Of a stretch of DNA of 5,349 nt, positions 1 through 5,349 are shown piece after piece. Every line of letters starts with the position of its first letter. Position 1 is the stretch's first letter. A model generated the notes under the pieces. The model was not told where the DNA came from and did no database searches. It worked only from the letters and a program-made list of their open reading frames with translations. Origin of the DNA: Aquamicrobium sp. (GTDB lineage: Bacteria; Pseudomonadota; Alphaproteobacteria; Rhizobiales; Rhizobiaceae); the NCBI GenBank assembly GCA_014860725.1, contig JACZJD010000389.1:1-5349 (forward strand), read 5' to 3'. A program made the position numbers and the translations under genes.

Positions 1-109
1 GCACGAGGATGACGAAGCGGCTGGCGAGCGCGGCGGCGAGCCGCGTGCCGGGCCCCTCGCCCTCGCGTGCCGTGGCCGCGCCGCCTGTGGTGTCGATCGC
101 CCGGGCCAT
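1..109 (-). CDS. potH: PotH, putrescine ABC transporter permease (N-terminal fragment, truncated by window edge)
   Basis: These are the first 36 codons of a gene that continues past the left edge. The visible protein starts MARAIDTTGG, is Gly/Ala/Thr-rich and cytoplasmic in character for about 27 residues, then enters a hydrophobic stretch (SRFVILV) that looks like the start of the first transmembrane helix. The identity comes mainly from position: it follows potG by 13 bases, as potH follows potG in the potFGHI operon. In that family PotH is one of two inner-membrane permease subunits that form the putrescine channel with PotI. The ATG is well supported by GGGAGG five bases upstream, just after the potG stop, so the two genes are almost certainly co-transcribed and translationally linked. 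The conserved EAA loop that would confirm a permease lies outside the window. Confidence 0.8.
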   Translation of the reverse strand, partial: MARAIDTTGGAATAREGEGPGTRLAAALASRFVILV

Positions 110-111
110 CG

Positions 112-118
112 CTGCCTC
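112..118 (-). promoter_or_regulatory. Ribosome binding site of potH
   Basis: On the minus strand GGGAGG lies five bases before the potH ATG, inside the 13-base potG-potH gap. It is one of the strongest Shine-Dalgarno matches in the window and fixes the potH start. Confidence 0.8.
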
Positions 119-122
119 CCAC

Positions 123-1262
123 CTAGCGCGTCAGCACGATGCCGGCATCCGGCGCGAAGGAAATCCAGGCCTTGTCCTCCCAGCTCAGCGGGTCCTCGAC
201 CGTGCGCGAGCTGTTGAGGGCGCTCGCCGTGACCACCTGCCCGTCGCCCAGCCTGACGTGATAGATCGTCATGTCGCCGAGATAGGCGATGTCCCAGATG
301 GTGCCTTCCATGGCGTTGGCGACGGTTTCCGGCCGCTTCGAGGACACCTTGATCTTCTCCGGGCGGATGGCGAAGGCGACGTCGTTGCCGGCAACCGCAT
401 CGCCGGCGTTCTGCACCCTGATCTGCGCGCCGCTGGCACCGGTGATGGTGGCGGTGTCGCCGCTGCGCTCCGACACGGTGCCTTCGAGGATGTTCACGTT
501 GCCGACGAAATCGGCGACGAAGCGCGAGGCCGGCGCCTCGTAGACCTCGGCGGGCGTCGCGACCTGCATCACCTTGCCCTTGTCCATGATGGCGATGCGG
601 TCGGCCATGGTCATGGCCTCCTCCTGGTCGTGGGTGACGACGACGAAGGTGAGGCCGAGGTCCTGCTGCAGGTCCATCAGCTCGAACTGGGTCGCCTCGC
701 GCAGCTTCTTGTCGAGCGCGCCGAGCGGCTCGTCGAGCAACAGCACCTTCGGCCGCTTGGCGACCGAGCGGGCGAGCGCGACGCGCTGGCGCTGGCCGCC
801 GGAAAGCTGGTGCGGCTTGCGCTTGGCGAACTGCTCCAGCCGCACGAGCTTGAGCATCTCCTTCACCCGCGCCTCGATCTCGGGCTTCGGCATGCCGTCC
901 TGCTTGAGGCCGAAGGCGATGTTGGCCTCGACCGTCATGTGCGGGAACAGCGCATAGGACTGGAACATCATGTTGACCGGCCGCTTGTAGGGCGGGATGC
1001 CGGCGAGGTCCTGGCCGTCGAGCAGGATATGGCCGGCGGTCGGGTGCTCGAAGCCGGCGAGCATCCTGAGCAGCGTGCTCTTGCCGCAGCCCGACGCGCC
1101 GAGCAGCGCGAAGAACTCGCGCTCGTAGATGTCGAGCGACAGGTCGTTGACGGCGGTGAAGTCGCCGAACTGCTTGGTGACGTTCCGGAACGAGATGAAG
1201 GGCCGCGCCTGCGGATCGTTCCAGGGCGCGAAGCTCCTGCGGATGCTGCCAAGCGATTTCAT
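123..1262 (-). CDS. potG: PotG, ATP-binding subunit of the putrescine ABC importer
   Basis: This 379-residue cytoplasmic ATPase drives putrescine import through the PotH/PotI permeases. E. coli PotG is 377 residues, and similarity as I recall that sequence runs nearly end to end. All ABC motifs are intact: Walker A GASGCGKST (55-63), Q-loop Gln101 in MMFQSYALFPHMTV, signature LSGGQ (153-157), Walker B VLLLDEP (173-179), D-loop GALD (181-184) and switch His211 in VVVTHDQEEAM. The region after about residue 240 is the regulatory/TOBE part typical of the polyamine/maltose ATPase group, including AIRPEKI and a final AYLGDMTIYHVRL stretch. The chosen ATG gives the family length; a modest GGGGAA lies six bases upstream. 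Homology alone cannot separate putrescine (PotG) from spermidine (PotA) ATPases with certainty, but the adjacent PotF-like binding protein favours PotG. Confidence 0.95.
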   Translation of the reverse strand: MKSLGSIRRSFAPWNDPQARPFISFRNVTKQFGDFTAVNDLSLDIYEREFFALLGASGCGKSTLLRMLAGFEHPTAGHILLDGQDLAGIPPYKRPVNMMFQSYALFPHMTVEANIAFGLKQDGMPKPEIEARVKEMLKLVRLEQFAKRKPHQLSGGQRQRVALARSVAKRPKVLLLDEPLGALDKKLREATQFELMDLQQDLGLTFVVVTHDQEEAMTMADRIAIMDKGKVMQVATPAEVYEAPASRFVADFVGNVNILEGTVSERSGDTATITGASGAQIRVQNAGDAVAGNDVAFAIRPEKIKVSSKRPETVANAMEGTIWDIAYLGDMTIYHVRLGDGQVVTASALNSSRTVEDPLSWEDKAWISFAPDAGIVLTR

Positions 1263-1310
1263 GCTGGGTTCCCCGGTTCCAGAACGGCATCCGCCACGGA
1301 CGGCCGCACC

Positions 1311-1370
1311 ATCTCTTCGTTTTTATGCGTTCCGGGAAACCGTTTCGCGCCGTCCCGAAAACGCTCCAGC
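1311..1370. repeat. Candidate rhizobial-type intergenic palindromic repeat ahead of potG
   Basis: The plus strand contains ATCTCTTCGTTTTTATGCGT followed by an imperfect inverted repeat, GCGTTCCGGGA (1327-1337) against TCCCGAAAACGC (1353-1364). This order, an ATCTCTTCGTTTTTACGC-like head and then a TTCCGG/GGAAAACCG-type palindrome, resembles a short non-coding element I remember as abundant between genes in Mesorhizobium and relatives. The resemblance is from memory; the inverted repeat itself is directly visible. It lies in the potF-potG gap, in a stretch with no credible reading frame. Confidence 0.45.
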
Positions 1371-1386
1371 GTCATGCCTGAAAGGG

Positions 1387-1412
1387 CGGCGCCGGCGGAA
1401 CCGCCGGCGCCG
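1387..1412 (-). terminator. Strong GC-rich hairpin just after potF (attenuator or mRNA-stabilising stem-loop)
   Basis: A perfect 12-base inverted repeat, CGGCGCCGGCGG against CCGCCGGCGCCG, is separated by only two bases and starts about nine bases after the potF stop codon. The minus-strand transcript continues with GCCCTTTCAGG, so there is only a three-T run and it is not a textbook intrinsic terminator. Known ABC operons often have a stem-loop after the binding-protein gene that stops 3' decay or causes partial termination, so the binding protein is made in excess over the membrane parts. That is the most likely role here, by inference. Confidence 0.7.
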
Positions 1413-1421
1413 GAACATCGC

Positions 1422-2522
1422 TTACTGACCGGTGACGATCCGGGTCCAGCTCCGCGTGAGCAGGCGCTGGGTGCGGGAATCGTAGGGCTGCACGGTGAAG
1501 AGGTTCTTCAGCGTCTCCTCGTCCGGGTAGATCGCCGGGTCCTCGATGATCTCCTCGTCGACGAATTCCTGCGAGGCGAGGTTGCCGTTGGCGTAGTAGA
1601 CGTAGTTCGTCGCCTTGGCGATGACCTCGGGCTCCATGATGAAGTTCAGGAACTCGTGCGCCTCCTCGACATTCTTGGCATCGGCGGGGATCGCCATCTG
1701 GTCGAACCACATCTGCGCGCCTTCCTTCGGCACGACATAGGCGACCTCGACGCCCTGGTCGGCCTCGGCGGCGCGGTCGGCGGCCTGGAGCACGTCGCCC
1801 GACCAGCCGACGGCGACGCAGATGTCGCCGTTGGCGAGCGCGTTGATGAACTCCGAGGAATGGAACTTGCGGATGTGCGGACGCACCGCCAGCAGCACCT
1901 CCTCGGCCTTGGCGAGGTTCTCCTCGTCCTTGCCGTTCGGGTCGAGCCCGAGATAGTTGAGGACGGTCGGCACCACGTCGGTCGGCGAGTCGAGGAAGTA
2001 GACGCCGCAGCTTGCGACCTTGGCGATCTGCTCGGGATCGAACACCACGCTCCACGAGTCGATCTCGTCGATGCCGAGCGCTTCCTTCACCTTCTGCACG
2101 TTGTAGCCGATGCCGACGGTGCCCCACATGTAGTTGATGGAATACTCGTTGCCCGGGTCGTAGCTCGCGGTGCGCTCGGAGACCACGTCCCACATGTTCT
2201 CAAGATTGGGCAGCTTCGACTTGTCGAGCTTCTGGTAGACGCCGGCCTCGATCTGGCGGACCATGAACGGGCTCGCGGTCGGCACAACGATGTCGTAGCC
2301 GGACGCGCCGGCCAGGAGCTTGGTCTCGAGGATCTCGTTGGAATCGAACACGTCGTAGACGACGCGGATGCCGGTCTTGGCGGTGAATTCCTGGATGATC
2401 GAATCGTCGATGTAATCCGACCAGTTGTAGACGTTGACGACACGCTCCTGCGCCTGTGCGGCGAAGGCCAGCGCGGCGGCGGCCAGCGACGCGGTTGAAA
2501 GCAGGATTGCCTTGCGGATCAT
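1422..2522 (-). CDS. potF: PotF-type periplasmic putrescine-binding protein
   Basis: This 366-residue precursor captures putrescine in the periplasm for PotGHI. Residues 1-24 form a Sec signal peptide (MIRK, a hydrophobic Leu/Ala core, AQA before the likely cut after residue 24). The mature part matches E. coli PotF throughout: YNWSDY (32-37), VYDVFDSNE (55-63), NYMWGTVGIGYNV (130-142), SCGVYFLDSP (171-180), FHSSEFINALANGDICVAVG (220-239), PKEGAQMWFD (265-274) and FTVQPYDSRTQRLLTRSWT near the end. Expected amine-pocket residues include Trp34, Asp36, Trp240, Asp243, Asp274 and Tyr310. Asp182 stands where PotF has Glu185, and Trp272 where PotF has Phe276. The ATG at 2520-2522 was chosen over one 42 codons upstream because it begins the signal peptide and has GAGGAG in front. 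The ligand could be another diamine or spermidine. Confidence 0.95.
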   Translation of the reverse strand: MIRKAILLSTASLAAAALAFAAQAQERVVNVYNWSDYIDDSIIQEFTAKTGIRVVYDVFDSNEILETKLLAGASGYDIVVPTASPFMVRQIEAGVYQKLDKSKLPNLENMWDVVSERTASYDPGNEYSINYMWGTVGIGYNVQKVKEALGIDEIDSWSVVFDPEQIAKVASCGVYFLDSPTDVVPTVLNYLGLDPNGKDEENLAKAEEVLLAVRPHIRKFHSSEFINALANGDICVAVGWSGDVLQAADRAAEADQGVEVAYVVPKEGAQMWFDQMAIPADAKNVEEAHEFLNFIMEPEVIAKATNYVYYANGNLASQEFVDEEIIEDPAIYPDEETLKNLFTVQPYDSRTQRLLTRSWTRIVTGQ

Positions 2523-2528
2523 GATGTT

Positions 2529-2536
2529 CTCCTCTG
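2529..2536 (-). promoter_or_regulatory. Ribosome binding site that sets the potF start
   Basis: The minus strand reads AGAGGAG followed by AACATC and ATG. The strong Shine-Dalgarno and good spacing show that translation starts at the signal peptide, not at the upstream in-frame ATG near 2648. Confidence 0.85.
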
Positions 2537-2546
2537 TCAAAGCTCG

Positions 2547-2579
2547 TTCCCCGGCTCTCGTGAAGCTGGCTTCCGGCGG
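2547..2579 (-). other. Possible structured leader of potF
   Basis: Within the untranslated stretch before potF, GAAGC and GCTTC form a five-base inverted repeat around two bases (2562-2573), flanked by CCCCG and CGGGG outer arms. It could form a small folded leader in the potF mRNA. The arms are short and the stretch is GC-rich, so this may be chance. It resembles no riboswitch I recognise. Confidence 0.25.
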
Positions 2580-2599
2580 GGTTGATCGGTGAAAGCCTA

Positions 2600-2636
2600 T
2601 TGACGTTTTTGCGCCGCCACAAGCGCGAAAACGCAA
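2600..2636. repeat. Imperfect inverted repeat in the puuA-potF gap (hairpin or operator)
   Basis: On the plus strand TTGACGTTTTTGCGC (2600-2614) faces GCGCGAAAACGCAA (2623-2636) across eight bases. About 13 positions pair, with one mismatch and one bulged base. It begins about nine bases after the puuA-like stop on the minus strand. No T-run follows on either strand, so a classical terminator is unlikely. It may be an mRNA 3' stem or a regulator-binding palindrome for potF. A weak promoter-like pair (TTGTGG, 17 bases, TAGGCT) overlaps it on the minus strand, but the -10 match is too poor to call. Confidence 0.5.
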
Positions 2637-2644
2637 GCCGCCAT

Positions 2645-4114
2645 TCACAGATAGGTGGTGCGCTCGAGCGGCGTGATCTCGCTCCAGAACGCCATGATCT
2701 CGGCGCGTTTGAGGTCCTTGTAGACCTTCGTCAGAAGCGGCCCCAGCGCGCGCTCGACGAAGCGGCTCTTCTCCATGAGCTGGAGCGCGTCGTCCATGTC
2801 GTCGGGCAGGAACAGGCCCTCGTCCTCATAGGCGTTGCCCTGCACCGGCGGCGGCGGCACCGCCTTCTTCTCGATGCCCTCGACCATGCCCTGGATCAGC
2901 GTCGCCATCACCAGATAGGGGTTGGCGTCGGCGCCGGCGATGCGGTGCTCGACGCGGCGGTTCTCCTCGCTGGAGACGGGGATGCGCAGCGCCACCGAGC
3001 GGTTGTTCTCGGCCCACACGGCGCGCGTCGGCGCATAGGAGCCGGGCGTGATGCGGCGGAAGCCGTTCCAGGTGTTGATGAAGAGGAGCAGCGATTCCGG
3101 CATGGTCTTGAGGAGGCCGGCGACGGCGGATTCGAGCCGCGACCGCCCTTCCGGGCCGGCGAAGATGTTGTTGCCGTCCGTGTCCAGCACCGAGGCGTGG
3201 ACGTGCATGCCGTTGCCGGCATATTCGAGGAAGGGCTTGGCCATGAAGGTGGCGGTCAGCCCGTGGGCGCGGGCGCAGCCCATGACGATGCGCCTGAGCA
3301 GGATGACGTCGTCGGCCGCCTTGAGCGGGTCGGCGCGGTGCTTGAGGTTGACCTCGAACTGGCCGGGCGCGGCCTCCTTGATGATGGTGTCGATCGGCAG
3401 GCTCTGGGCGGCGGCGGCATCGCGGATCATGTCGAAGAGGTCGGCGTGCTCGGCGAGGTCGTCGAGCCCGTACATGCGCAGGCGGTCCGGCCCGGCCATG
3501 GCGCCGACCGGTGCGGGCATGCCGTCGTCCCAGTCGGTCTCGGGGTCGAGGAGGTAGAATTCGAGCTCGAAGGCGACGACGGGGAAGAAGCCCTTGGCGT
3601 TGACCTCGGCGACCTTCTTCTTCAGCACCTGCCGCGGGTCGGCCAGGAACGGCTCGCCCTCCGGCGTGAAGGTCTGGAGCAGCACCTGCGCGGTCTTGCG
3701 CTTGGCCCAGGGCACGATGGCGAGCGTGCCGCGCGTGGCGCGGCAATAGCCGTCCTGGTCGCCGGTCTCGATGTGCAGCCCGGTCTCGGTGACCTCGCGG
3801 CCCCACACGTCGAGGCCGTGCAGCGACATCGGGAAGTTGACGCCTTCCTGAAACGCCTTCTTCAGCGCGTCGGCCGGCGCCCACTTGCCGCGCATGACGC
3901 CGTTGGGATCGACGATCAGGAACTCGACCGCCTCAAGATCGGGATGCTTTTCGACGAAGGCGCGGTATTCGCGTTCGTGATCGGAAGAGACGAAGCCGCT
4001 TGCCTCGTGGGACGTGAGGGACGAAATGCCCGGCGTATCAGGTTCGGTTTTGCGTTTTTCTTCGGATATACGCTTGCTGCCGGGGTCGAGAACGCCCGAT
4101 GACTGAGACCGCAA
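2645..4114 (-). CDS. puuA: Glutamine-synthetase-family enzyme, probable gamma-glutamylputrescine synthetase
   Basis: This 489-residue cytoplasmic ligase probably joins L-glutamate to putrescine using ATP, the first step of the gamma-glutamylated putrescine degradation route. As recalled, E. coli PuuA (472 residues) aligns along almost its whole length: FLIVDPNGVMRGK (65-77), the amino-terminal beta-grasp region, FPVVAFELEFYLL (177-189) with metal-site Glu183/Glu185, EAAPGQFEVNL (247-257), ATFMAKPFLEYAGNGMHVHA (288-307) with His304, NNRSVALRIP (370-379) and EHRIAGADANPYLVMA (389-404). The regulatory adenylylation Tyr motif of true GlnA is not seen. The start is TTG: an in-frame TGA lies nine bases upstream, GAAGG is correctly spaced, and no other usable start appears before residue 74. 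About 45 charged residues precede the conserved domain. Neighbouring potF-potG supports a polyamine substrate; other amine ligases of this family remain possible. Confidence 0.85.
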   Translation of the reverse strand: MRSQSSGVLDPGSKRISEEKRKTEPDTPGISSLTSHEASGFVSSDHEREYRAFVEKHPDLEAVEFLIVDPNGVMRGKWAPADALKKAFQEGVNFPMSLHGLDVWGREVTETGLHIETGDQDGYCRATRGTLAIVPWAKRKTAQVLLQTFTPEGEPFLADPRQVLKKKVAEVNAKGFFPVVAFELEFYLLDPETDWDDGMPAPVGAMAGPDRLRMYGLDDLAEHADLFDMIRDAAAAQSLPIDTIIKEAAPGQFEVNLKHRADPLKAADDVILLRRIVMGCARAHGLTATFMAKPFLEYAGNGMHVHASVLDTDGNNIFAGPEGRSRLESAVAGLLKTMPESLLLFINTWNGFRRITPGSYAPTRAVWAENNRSVALRIPVSSEENRRVEHRIAGADANPYLVMATLIQGMVEGIEKKAVPPPPVQGNAYEDEGLFLPDDMDDALQLMEKSRFVERALGPLLTKVYKDLKRAEIMAFWSEITPLERTTYL

Positions 4115-4120
4115 GATGGA

Positions 4121-4126
4121 CCTTCA
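4121..4126 (-). promoter_or_regulatory. Ribosome binding site supporting the TTG start of the puuA-like gene
   Basis: The minus strand reads TGAAGG, then TCCATC and TTG. The AAGG core is six bases from the TTG, and the TGA in the same string is an in-frame stop. Together they leave TTG as the first and best start. Confidence 0.7.
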
Positions 4127-4146
4127 GGGTTGTTTCGGCTTTTTCC

Positions 4147-4175
4147 AGCCTGCCCCTGCGCCATAATTCTGTCAA
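4147..4175 (-). promoter_or_regulatory. Possible promoter of the puuA-like gene
   Basis: A perfect TTGACA (minus strand, 4175 to 4170) overlaps the stop codon of the upstream transporter gene. Seventeen bases later is CAGGCT, a poor -10. Transcription would start near 4140, leaving a leader of roughly 25 bases. Alphaproteobacterial promoters often have a good TTGAC and a loose -10, so this is plausible, but the evidence is one hexamer. Confidence 0.3.
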
Positions 4176-5110
4176 TGGGGAGTCGGCAGGCCGGTGACGC
4201 CGGGCCGGCGCGAGCGCGCCAGGCGGCGCAGCTCGAGCAGGATATGCACCATCAGCGCCGCGAAGATGATGGCGCCGCCGAGGACGGTGCGCGCCGCCGG
4301 CACCTCGCCGTGGACCAGCCACACCCAGACCGGGCCGAGCAGCGTCTCGAATGTGGCGAGCAGCGCCGTATAGGCCGGCGCGATCAGCCGCGCGCCGATG
4401 GCGAAGAAGGCGAGCGCCAGCCCGAGATTGACCGCGCCGAAGGCGAACAGGAACCCCATGTCGACGGGCGAGACCGCAAGCGTGCCGGCCTGGGTGGCGG
4501 CCAGCGCCCCGGCGATGATGACGCCGAGGAAGGTGGCGGGCGTCATGCGCACATGGGCGAAGCGGCGCATCAGCACCGTGGCGACGGAGAAGGCGAGCAT
4601 GATGGCGAGCGCCAACCCGTCGCCGACGAACGACATGCCGGCGCCGAGCGAGCCCGAGACCATGACGCCGACGCCGAAGATGACGGCGGCGATCGCGGCC
4701 CATGTGGTGCCCGAAACCCTGACGCCCAGCACGAGGAAGGACAGCAGCGCCGCCATCAGCGGGCCGCCGGCCTGGATCAGGAGGATGTTGGCGACCGTGG
4801 TGTGGGCGAGCGCCAGCACGAAGAAGGAGGTCGAGATGGTGAGGCACAGCGCGACCGCCAGCCCCGGCAGGCCCATGCCGCGGAACAGCCCGACCGTGCC
4901 GCGCACGCCGTCGCGCCAGAGCATGAAGCAGAGCAGGAACGCGGCGGCCCAGAAGGAGCGCCAGAACACCACGGTCCACGGATCGTCGGCCTCGATGAAG
5001 CGGGCGATGACGCCGCCGAGGCTCCAGCACAGCGCGGCGAGGAACACGAACAGGAAGCCGGCCCGCTCGTCGCGCTCGGCCGCGGACAGGGTGGAGGAAG
5101 TATCGCTCAT
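4172..5110 (-). CDS. EamA-family (drug/metabolite superfamily) membrane transporter
   Basis: This 312-residue inner-membrane protein has the look of a ten-helix transporter built from two EamA repeats, roughly residues 16-152 and 165-292. Helix 1 carries the usual aromatic-glycine start (AALCWSLGGVIARF, 25-38). The helix 3-4 region, FFVLALAHTTVANILLIQAG (96-115) followed by GPLMAALLSFLVLGVRV (116-132), is the classic conserved stretch of the family; the Glu often found after LLG is replaced by Val-Arg. The second repeat has the matching ARLIAPAYTALLATFETLLG stretch and ends in a basic cytoplasmic tail (LRRLARSRR). Family members move amino acids, metabolites or drugs, usually outward, but substrates cannot be read from sequence. 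The ATG has only a weak upstream GGA. The gene ends 57 bases before the puuA-like start in the same direction, so a shared transcript is likely and a polyamine-related substrate is possible but unproven. Confidence 0.9.
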   Translation of the reverse strand: MSDTSSTLSAAERDERAGFLFVFLAALCWSLGGVIARFIEADDPWTVVFWRSFWAAAFLLCFMLWRDGVRGTVGLFRGMGLPGLAVALCLTISTSFFVLALAHTTVANILLIQAGGPLMAALLSFLVLGVRVSGTTWAAIAAVIFGVGVMVSGSLGAGMSFVGDGLALAIMLAFSVATVLMRRFAHVRMTPATFLGVIIAGALAATQAGTLAVSPVDMGFLFAFGAVNLGLALAFFAIGARLIAPAYTALLATFETLLGPVWVWLVHGEVPAARTVLGGAIIFAALMVHILLELRRLARSRRPGVTGLPTPH

Positions 5111-5278
5111 CGACGCGTTCGATCCGGCAGCTGGCGCACGGGCGTTCGGGCTGCCCGCCGCCCAGCAGCTAGAGCCAATCGCGGCGGCTTGCGTGATCCA
5201 GCCCGGCGATCCCGTTATGGCACCCGCGGCGGCGCGGCGCCATCCTTCGCGCGCTACCTGGGTGCGCTCCCGGGCGCG
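5111..5278. other. Intergenic stretch upstream of the EamA transporter
   Basis: This 168-base gap holds no convincing gene and no promoter I can support. A GC-rich imperfect hairpin at 5219-5241 (minus strand GGCGCCGCG, four-base loop, CGCGGGTGCC) could mark the end of the upstream gene's transcript, but it has no T-run. A nine-base direct repeat, GCGCGCTAC, occurs at 5249-5257 and 5274-5282, the second copy spanning the upstream gene's stop codon. Confidence 0.4.
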
Positions 5279-5349
5279 CTACTGGAAATCGAAGGCGGAG
5301 AGGCCGGTCGCCATCTCGTCCAGCCCCAGCGGCCGCGTCACCGGCGGCT
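5279..5349 (-). CDS. C-terminal end of an unidentified upstream gene (truncated by window edge)
   Basis: An open frame enters from the right edge and ends at TAG (5279-5281). The 22 visible codons encode a C-terminus reading TRPLGLDEMATGLSAFDFQ. Nearly every codon ends in G or C, as in the neighbouring genes, which supports real coding sequence, and the direction matches the rest of the locus. The tail is too short and contains no motif I recognise, so I assign no function. It may or may not belong to the same transcript, since 168 bases separate it from the transporter gene. Confidence 0.5.
   Translation of the reverse strand, partial: PPVTRPLGLDEMATGLSAFDFQ

Noticed and set aside
9..2498. 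Very long plus-strand open frame (829 codons) across potH, potG, the gap and potF
   Set aside because: It is antisense to genes with intact, recognisable motifs, runs straight through the intergenic region, and its Asp/His/Leu/Val/Arg-rich product is typical of a GC-rich antisense frame.
2535..2540. TTGACA on the minus strand before potF as a -35 box
   Set aside because: It overlaps the ribosome binding site and is only 12 bases from the start codon, so transcription would begin inside the gene.
2523..2648. Upstream in-frame ATG that would lengthen PotF by 42 residues
   Set aside because: The added residues would precede a clear signal peptide, and the strong ribosome binding site lies inside the extension, immediately before the later ATG.
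2582..4102. Plus-strand open frame of 506 codons opposite the PuuA-like gene
   Set aside because: Same kind of antisense shadow; the minus-strand product aligns with PuuA throughout, and this one has no recognisable domain.
4137..4150. Small hairpin (GGCT, six-base loop, AGCC) in the leader of the PuuA-like gene
   Set aside because: A four-base stem is too short to support as a terminator or regulatory structure.
3916..4164. ATG-started 82-codon minus-strand frame overlapping the start of the PuuA-like gene
   Set aside because: It is in a different frame, has no recognisable domain, and overlaps the conserved N-terminal PuuA region; the TTG-started frame explains the sequence.
4148..4170. 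Sigma-54-like element (TGGCGC followed by CAGGC) upstream of the PuuA-like gene
   Set aside because: The second half does not carry the required GC at the right distance; the match is partial and GC-rich sequence gives such hits by chance.

Overview
The window carries one set of co-oriented genes, all read on the minus strand (transcription runs from high to low coordinates). The base composition is GC-rich with strong G/C preference at third codon positions. The best guess for the host is an alphaproteobacterium of the Rhizobiales (Mesorhizobium/Rhizobium-like). This rests on composition, on this type of polyamine locus, and on an intergenic element at about 1311-1370 that resembles a repeat I remember from rhizobial genomes. 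It is an inference, not a match to a named genome.

Layout in transcription order: (1) the last 22 codons of an unidentified upstream gene (5279-5349); (2) a 168-base gap; (3) an EamA-family drug/metabolite transporter (4172-5110); (4) a short gap with a possible promoter; (5) a glutamine-synthetase-family enzyme closest to gamma-glutamylputrescine synthetase PuuA, starting at TTG (2645-4114); (6) a 122-base gap with an inverted repeat; (7) the periplasmic putrescine-binding protein PotF (1422-2522); (8) a 159-base gap with a very strong GC-rich hairpin and a rhizobial-type repeat; (9) the ATPase PotG (123-1262); (10) the first 36 codons of the inner-membrane permease PotH (1-109), which runs out of the window. 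PotI would be expected beyond the left edge.

Working together: PotF captures putrescine (or a related polyamine) in the periplasm, PotG powers its import through PotH and presumably PotI, and the PuuA-like ligase attaches glutamate to the amine, the first step of the gamma-glutamylated putrescine route. The EamA transporter may move a related compound or be an unrelated passenger; the sequence does not decide. No other puu genes (puuB, puuC, puuD) are visible here.

I do not see a previously undescribed system. The window is a conventional polyamine uptake and utilisation locus. The points most worth a second look are the mixed PotF/PotD-like binding pocket, the intergenic hairpins that probably set different expression levels along the operon, the TTG start and extended N-terminus of the PuuA-like enzyme, and the candidate repeat ahead of potG. 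No tRNA, rRNA, CRISPR array, insertion sequence or transposase was seen, and no gap exceeds 300 bases.
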